Source: Chlorobiaceae bacterium
GTDB lineage: Bacteria; Bacteroidota; Chlorobiia; Chlorobiales; Chlorobiaceae
NCBI GenBank assembly: GCA_013334755.1
Contig: JAAXWX010000017.1
Location: 1-41,026, forward strand
Reading direction: 5' to 3'
DNA: 41,026 bases
Shown: positions 37,049 through 41,026 of the stretch, in pieces
How the letters are laid out: the number at the start of each line of letters is the position of its first letter
Numbering within the stretch: the first letter of the stretch is position 1
Translations under genes and position numbers: made by a program
Notes under the pieces: generated by a model
Told to the model about the DNA's origin: nothing
Database searches by the model: none
What the model saw: the letters and a program-made list of their open reading frames with translations, nothing else

Positions 37049-38242
37049 ATGCAGAAAAAGACCTTATCTGACATAGCAATTCAAGGCAAACGGGTATTAA
37101 TGCGCGTTGATTTCAACGTTCCTCTCGATGACAACAAAAAAATTACAGACGACAAAAGAATTGTTGAGTCCCTTCCTTCCATCAAAAAAGTTCTGGAAAA
37201 TGGGGGGCGCCTTATTTTGATGTCTCACCTGGGAAGACCGAAAGGAAAAGTTAATGCAGACTACTCGCTTGCTCCGGTAGCATCAAAACTTGCCGAACTT
37301 CTCGACTGCCCGGTTACCATGGCGAAGGATTGTGTCGGCACCGAAGTTATGCAGCAGGTACTTGCACTTCAGGACGGAGAAGTCATTTTGCTTGAAAATC
37401 TCAGATTTCACCCCGAAGAAGAGGCTAACGATGCCGATTTCTCAAGAGAACTGGCATCACTCGGAGAAGTTTTCGTCAACGATGCTTTCGGTACCGCACA
37501 CAGGGCTCATGCCTCAACCGAAGGAATTACTCACTATGTACAGACTGCCGTTGCCGGCTACCTCATAGAACGGGAACTACTCTATCTTGGAAAAGCACTT
37601 CAGGACCCCGAACGACCATTTGTCGCCATTCTTGGCGGTTCTAAAATATCCGGGAAGATAGATGTCCTTGAAAACCTTTTCAAAAAGGTCGATACGGTGC
37701 TGATCGGCGGCGCCATGGTTTTCACTTTCTTCAAGGCACAGGGATATGAGATCGGCAACTCTCTGGTCGAAGAGAGCAAGATCGAATTGGCACTGAAAAT
37801 TCTTGAAGAGGCAAAAAACAAGGGAATCAAACTGCTTCTGCCCACAGACGTCATTGTTGCAGGTGAAATTACAGCAACTGCCCCCTGCCATGCAGAAATG
37901 ATTACCAAGATACCTGACAACATGATTGGTGTCGATATCGGCCCCCTCACGGTGGAAGCATACCGCAATGAAATTCTCTCCGCACGGACTGTTCTCTGGA
38001 ATGGCCCGATGGGCGTGTTTGAAATAGATAATTTTGCATCGGGCACGATGGCCGTCGCAAATGCCATGGCAGAAGCAACAGCCAAAGGAGCCACAACAAT
38101 TATAGGAGGTGGCGACTCAGCTGCAGCAGTAGCGAAAGCCGGTCTGGCCAACGAGATGACCCATATTTCAACCGGCGGAGGCGCAAGCCTTGAATTCCTT
38201 GAAGGCAAGGAACTCCCTGGTATTGCCGCTCTGAACGATTAA
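37049..38242 (+). CDS. pgk: Phosphoglycerate kinase
   Basis: This enzyme interconverts 1,3-bisphosphoglycerate and 3-phosphoglycerate with ADP/ATP, in gluconeogenesis or glycolysis. Starting at the ATG at 37049 gives 397 residues, the standard length. Signature segments are [12 protein letters not shown] (15-26), [34 protein letters not shown], and the ATP-site [13 protein letters not shown] with [18 protein letters not shown] near the end. The frame extends upstream to 36986, but those 21 residues are hydrophobic and atypical, so that start is rejected. It is preceded by about 105 bp of spacer and may have its own promoter. Confidence 0.97.
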   Translation: MQKKTLSDIAIQGKRVLMRVDFNVPLDDNKKITDDKRIVESLPSIKKVLENGGRLILMSHLGRPKGKVNADYSLAPVASKLAELLDCPVTMAKDCVGTEVMQQVLALQDGEVILLENLRFHPEEEANDADFSRELASLGEVFVNDAFGTAHRAHASTEGITHYVQTAVAGYLIERELLYLGKALQDPERPFVAILGGSKISGKIDVLENLFKKVDTVLIGGAMVFTFFKAQGYEIGNSLVEESKIELALKILEEAKNKGIKLLLPTDVIVAGEITATAPCHAEMITKIPDNMIGVDIGPLTVEAYRNEILSARTVLWNGPMGVFEIDNFASGTMAVANAMAEATAKGATTIIGGGDSAAAVAKAGLANEMTHISTGGGASLEFLEGKELPGIAALND

Positions 38243-38247
38243 CCTGT

Positions 38248-38278
38248 TCCGAACAGGAGGTACCATACCAGTTCGGAA
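38248..38278 (+). other. Inverted repeat after pgk
   Basis: TTCCGAAC (38248-38255) and GTTCGGAA (38271-38278) are perfectly complementary around 15 bases, directly after the pgk stop. A competing palindrome CCTGTTC (38243-38249) with GAACAGG (38251-38257) overlaps the first arm. No T tract longer than three follows. It may be part of a 3' end structure of the pgk transcript. Confidence 0.4.
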
Positions 38279-38300
38279 TTTACCTTTGAGACACTTAATT

Positions 38301-38322
38301 CCCGCTGCGTGTCAGCAGCGGG
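38301..38322 (+). terminator. GC-rich hairpin between pgk and the rhomboid gene
   Basis: CCCGCTGC (38301-38308) and GCAGCGGG (38315-38322) form a perfect 8-bp stem with a 6-nt loop. The stem is strong but no T tract follows on either strand, so termination would not be classical. It ends 22 bp before the rhomboid start codon, where it could also affect translation initiation. Confidence 0.45.
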
Positions 38323-38344
38323 ATGAGTAGAATTACACCTATTG

Positions 38345-39163
38345 ATGAACTATTCAAACCAGCCTTACAGCCCCGGGGGCTTTCAGCTTATGCCTCCTGC
38401 GATCAAAGCCATCATTCTTATCAATATTGCAGTATTTGTCCTGCAGGTCATTACCCCATTCGGCGAAACTATCACCGCCCTCGGCGCACTCTGGCCTGTT
38501 GGATCGAGCAACTTCAGAATATGGCAGCCACTGACCTATATGTTTCTTCACGGCGGCGGTACCCATCTTTTCTTCAATATGTTCGCCCTCTGGATGTTCG
38601 GAGCCGAGATTGAAAATCACTGGGGCACACGCCAATTCAACACCTATTATTTCATCTGTGGCATTGGTGCGGCGATCATCAACCTGCTTGCTACCGTTGG
38701 CGACCCCTATCCCACCGTCGGCGCATCAGGTGCTATATACGGCGTACTCCTGGCCTTTGGCATGATGTTTCCGGACCGCTATATTTTTCTCTATTTCCTC
38801 TTCCCCGTGAAGGCAAAATATTTTATTGCCGGATATGCGCTCATTGAGTTTTTCTCTGGTTTCGGCAGCCGGGCCATGGGAAGCGGCAGCAACATTGCCC
38901 ATTTTGCCCACCTTGGAGGAATGCTGATAGGCTTCATCTATATTTCCATCAAACGAGCCGAATGGTCATTTTCCGGATTATTCAGCAAAATCCGGTTCTC
39001 CGGAAAAAAAAGAAGTGGCCCGCGCCTTCATTCCCGGAACAGTACCGCTCCACCGGTTTCTGAATCAGAAATCAACGCCATACTTGACAAGATTTCCGAG
39101 CACGGTTATGGGTCATTAACAGAAGAAGAGCGTCGCAAACTGCTCAAGGCAGGCGGGAAATAA
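38345..39163 (+). CDS. Rhomboid-family intramembrane serine protease
   Basis: This 272-residue polytopic protein has six core membrane helices. The catalytic Ser128 is in VGASGAIYG and the His189 in AHFAHLGGML; the HxxxNM motif (GTHLFFNMF, His74, Asn78) that shapes the oxyanion site is also present. The C-terminal cytoplasmic part is basic, then ends in an acidic/helical element, SEINAILDKISEHGYGSLTE, a tail often found on rhomboids of Bacteroidetes/Chlorobi type. The ATG at 38345 is chosen over a TTG one codon upstream. Substrates are unknown. The YkvA-like gene follows after 5 bp. Confidence 0.92.
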   Translation: MNYSNQPYSPGGFQLMPPAIKAIILINIAVFVLQVITPFGETITALGALWPVGSSNFRIWQPLTYMFLHGGGTHLFFNMFALWMFGAEIENHWGTRQFNTYYFICGIGAAIINLLATVGDPYPTVGASGAIYGVLLAFGMMFPDRYIFLYFLFPVKAKYFIAGYALIEFFSGFGSRAMGSGSNIAHFAHLGGMLIGFIYISIKRAEWSFSGLFSKIRFSGKKRSGPRLHSRNSTAPPVSESEINAILDKISEHGYGSLTEEERRKLLKAGGK

Positions 39164-39168
39164 TCTGA

Positions 39169-39630
39169 ATGCGCCTTCAGGAGAACAACGATCAAGACCC
39201 GAAAAAGATGACCACAACACTTGACAATGCAACACAAAAGGCCGACTCAATCCTGAACGACCCCCGGCAGACAAACAAACTGCTTGACGCTGCGGCCAGA
39301 ATAGTCTCATCCGGGAAATACTCCTTTCAGATTTCCGGCATAACCGGAAAAATAAAGACGCTTGTACGCATGGTTCGTTGCACTGCCAGAAAGGAATACC
39401 TTGACGTTCCCTGGCAGACCATTATACTCATAATCGCAGCCCTCATCTATTTTGTCTCTCCCTTTGACGCACTTGCCGATTTCCTTCCGCTTGTCGGGTT
39501 TGTTGATGATGCTGCCATCATTTCAGCTCTCTTCACATCAATCAGCAGGGATGTTGAAAAATTTATTGCCTGGGAAACGACAAAGACATCATCGGTTGCA
39601 GAAATCATCAACAGTTCTGAACCTGAGTAA
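39169..39630 (+). CDS. YkvA-family (DUF1232) membrane-associated protein
   Basis: This 153-residue protein carries the DUF1232 core, IAALIYFVSPFDALADFLP, followed by GFVDDAAIISALF, in its C-terminal half (about 85-125). That core is one hydrophobic helix pair with the conserved SPxDxxPD-like turn. The N-terminal 60 residues are polar and helical. The function of the family is not known; some members sit near envelope or stress genes. It follows the rhomboid gene by 5 bp, probably in one transcript, and its end overlaps the convergent methyltransferase gene by 23 bp. Confidence 0.8.
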   Translation: MRLQENNDQDPKKMTTTLDNATQKADSILNDPRQTNKLLDAAARIVSSGKYSFQISGITGKIKTLVRMVRCTARKEYLDVPWQTIILIIAALIYFVSPFDALADFLPLVGFVDDAAIISALFTSISRDVEKFIAWETTKTSSVAEIINSSEPE

Positions 39631-41026
39631 GCGGCACGGAGCCGTCCCACTCAAAACAGGCAACACTCTCGATATGGCTGGTATGCGGGAACATGTCAAC
39701 CGGCTGAACCGATAAGAGCCTGTAACCCTGAAGGCCGATCTCCTTGCCGTCACGGGCCAGGCTTGCCGGATTGCAACTGACATAGACAATCCGCCTCGGC
39801 CTGAGTCGAAGCATGGTAGAGAGCGCCTTAGGATGCATACCCGCACGCGGAGGATCGGTAATGATCACCCCCGGAGCGTCATAGCTTTCGAGCAGATCAA
39901 GCATACCATGAAAATCCTTGAGATCAACCTGGAAAAATGCCGCATTGCCCACACCATTAAACACCGCATTGGAACGTGCATCGCTGATGGAGCTTTCAAC
40001 CACTTCAAGGCCTAAAACCTGACGACAATGTTTCGCCATATAAAGGGTTATCGTTCCCGTGCCGCAATAGAGGTCATAAACCGTATCATCCGCTCGCAGC
40101 CCTGCGACCTCCAGAATGCTGTGGTACAGCACCTCCGCCTGCCGGGAATTCGTCTGAAAAAAAGAGTTAGCCGATATCCGGAAATCAAGGTCGCCCAGAC
40201 GCTCGGTAATGTACCCTGCGCCGCTGAGCGTAAACTCCTCTTCACCGGTAGCGACCGTATTCTTTCGCCCGGTCACATTGTTGACCACTGTCATTTTCTG
40301 CCCGGCCATCCCTGACTCAAGGTACATCCGGTAACGATCCATCAGCGCTTCGTCATACCAGGAGGTAACCAGATTGACCATAACCTCCTGGCGGTTTTCA
40401 CTGAACCGCACCACAAGATTGCGCAAAAACCCGGTATGAGCCTTGGCTCCATAAGGAGCAAGAGCATTGGCCAGCGCAAACTCACGAGTCAGGGCAAGCA
40501 CCCTGTTCATTGACTCCTTGGCCAGATAGCAGTAATCGATATCAATCACCTTCTCAAAGTTGCCGGGAGTATGAAAGCCGAGCGCAAACCCCTTCGGGCG
40601 GGAAAGCTGCTCAAGAGAAAGCTCCTCAGGCAGCAGGTAGCGCATGTTTGAACAGGAGAATTCAATCTTGTTGCGGTAGTGAACAGGTGATGCCGCACCC
40701 AGAACAGGCAGAACCGGGGGAGCCACAAAATCCCCGAGATGCTCCAGCGCATCTTTCACCTTTTTCTGTTTGTACACAAGCTGCGCTTCATACTTGATAT
40801 GCATCAGCTTGCACCCCCCGCAAACACCAAAATAGCTGCACACCGGCTCCGTTCTGTCAGGCGACGCTTCAAGCACCTCAACAGCAATAGCCTCGATGTA
40901 TCTCTGCTTCACTTTTTTTATCCTGGCCGACACCCTGTCACCAATCGCAAGCATCCCGCTGACCATAACCGCCATGCCACTGTCCAGCCGCCCGAAACAC
41001 TGCTCTTTCTCCGCCAGATCGGTCAC
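39608..41026 (-). CDS. 23S rRNA (uracil-5-)-methyltransferase, RlmD/RumA family (possibly cut by right edge)
   Basis: This SAM-dependent RNA methyltransferase makes 5-methyluridine in 23S rRNA. The N-terminal part (about 15-55) is a TRAM domain. Cys63, Cys69 and Cys72 in VCSYFGVCGGCKLMHI, with a later Cys in IDYCYLAKES, form the [4Fe-4S] site. The SAM motif VYDLYCGTGTITLYMAKHC and the catalytic-Cys segment IVYVSCNPASLARD are intact. The frame reaches the last window base with a GTG codon there, giving 472 residues. The true start may lie a few codons outside, because the first residues look like the middle of a TRAM domain. The family does not show which uridine (747 or 1939) is methylated. 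Confidence 0.93.
   Translation of the reverse strand: MTDLAEKEQCFGRLDSGMAVMVSGMLAIGDRVSARIKKVKQRYIEAIAVEVLEASPDRTEPVCSYFGVCGGCKLMHIKYEAQLVYKQKKVKDALEHLGDFVAPPVLPVLGAASPVHYRNKIEFSCSNMRYLLPEELSLEQLSRPKGFALGFHTPGNFEKVIDIDYCYLAKESMNRVLALTREFALANALAPYGAKAHTGFLRNLVVRFSENRQEVMVNLVTSWYDEALMDRYRMYLESGMAGQKMTVVNNVTGRKNTVATGEEEFTLSGAGYITERLGDLDFRISANSFFQTNSRQAEVLYHSILEVAGLRADDTVYDLYCGTGTITLYMAKHCRQVLGLEVVESSISDARSNAVFNGVGNAAFFQVDLKDFHGMLDLLESYDAPGVIITDPPRAGMHPKALSTMLRLRPRRIVYVSCNPASLARDGKEIGLQGYRLLSVQPVDMFPHTSHIESVACFEWDGSVPLTQVQNC

Noticed and set aside
37600-38208. Minus-strand open frame of 202 residues
   Set aside because: Antisense to pgk, a well-supported gene.
1-41026. CRISPR arrays, insertion sequences, prophage or integration sites
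   Set aside because: No repeat-spacer pattern, transposase or integrase frame, or flanking direct repeats were seen; the gene content is housekeeping throughout.

Overview
The window reads as a contiguous piece of a Gram-negative bacterial chromosome, most likely a green sulfur bacterium (Chlorobi/Chlorobiaceae). This is inferred from gene content and arrangement, not from a database match. The pointers are a five-helix dihaem-type succinate dehydrogenase/fumarate reductase cytochrome b next to its flavoprotein, a bacterial deoxyhypusine-synthase-like gene, an F0-only ATP synthase operon without the F1 alpha/gamma/beta/epsilon genes, a meso-DAP type MurE, and a complete division/cell-wall cluster. 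Genes are densely packed and there is no sign of phage, insertion sequences, CRISPR or recent transfer.

Left part (1-12,170). On the minus strand are an sdhA cut by the window edge, sdhC, a cyclase-family hydrolase and an alpha/beta hydrolase. A plus-strand RlpA-like lipoprotein follows, then a minus-strand transaldolase/fructose-6-phosphate aldolase, a deoxyhypusine-synthase-like enzyme and the small SRP RNA. A plus-strand trio encodes TrpRS (with a four-cysteine, iron-sulfur-like motif), a HAD phosphatase and ArgRS. It converges on a minus-strand pair, a BamD-like TPR lipoprotein and NadD. A tRNA-Ala(CGC) closes this part.

ATP synthase block (12,230-15,627, minus strand). Two small AtpI-like membrane proteins precede atpB, atpE, atpF and atpH. 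The operon ends in a clear terminator and is preceded by a 14-bp inverted repeat. These genes give the proton channel, stator and delta subunit; F1 must be encoded elsewhere. A plus-strand laccase-domain gene (pgeF/yfiH family) diverges from the operon.

Division and cell-wall cluster (16,601-34,893, minus strand). Reading downstream the order is mraZ, rsmH, ftsL, ftsI, murE, murF, mraY, murD, ftsW, murG, murC, ftsQ, ftsA, ftsZ, then a CoA-transferase. Most junctions overlap or are a few bases wide, so one long transcript is likely. Three 10-bp-spaced TGGN repeats upstream of mraZ look like a MraZ operator. A terminator shared with pgeF closes the cluster. The genes cover cytoplasmic precursor synthesis (MurC-F), lipid I/II synthesis (MraY, MurG), septal polymerisation and crosslinking (FtsW, FtsI) and Z-ring assembly (FtsZ, FtsA, FtsQ, FtsL). 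murB and ddl are absent from this cluster.

Right part (34,972-41,026). The plus strand carries a NYN-domain nuclease, chorismate mutase, MltG, phosphoglycerate kinase, a rhomboid protease and a YkvA/DUF1232 protein. They face a minus-strand RlmD/RumA-type rRNA uracil methyltransferase open at the right edge.

I do not see an undescribed multi-gene system. The most interesting signals are small: duplicated C-terminal peptides and a Lys in the tubulin signature of FtsZ, the cysteine motif in TrpRS, the putative MraZ operator, the hairpin before the ATP synthase operon, and a CoA-transferase at the end of the division operon.
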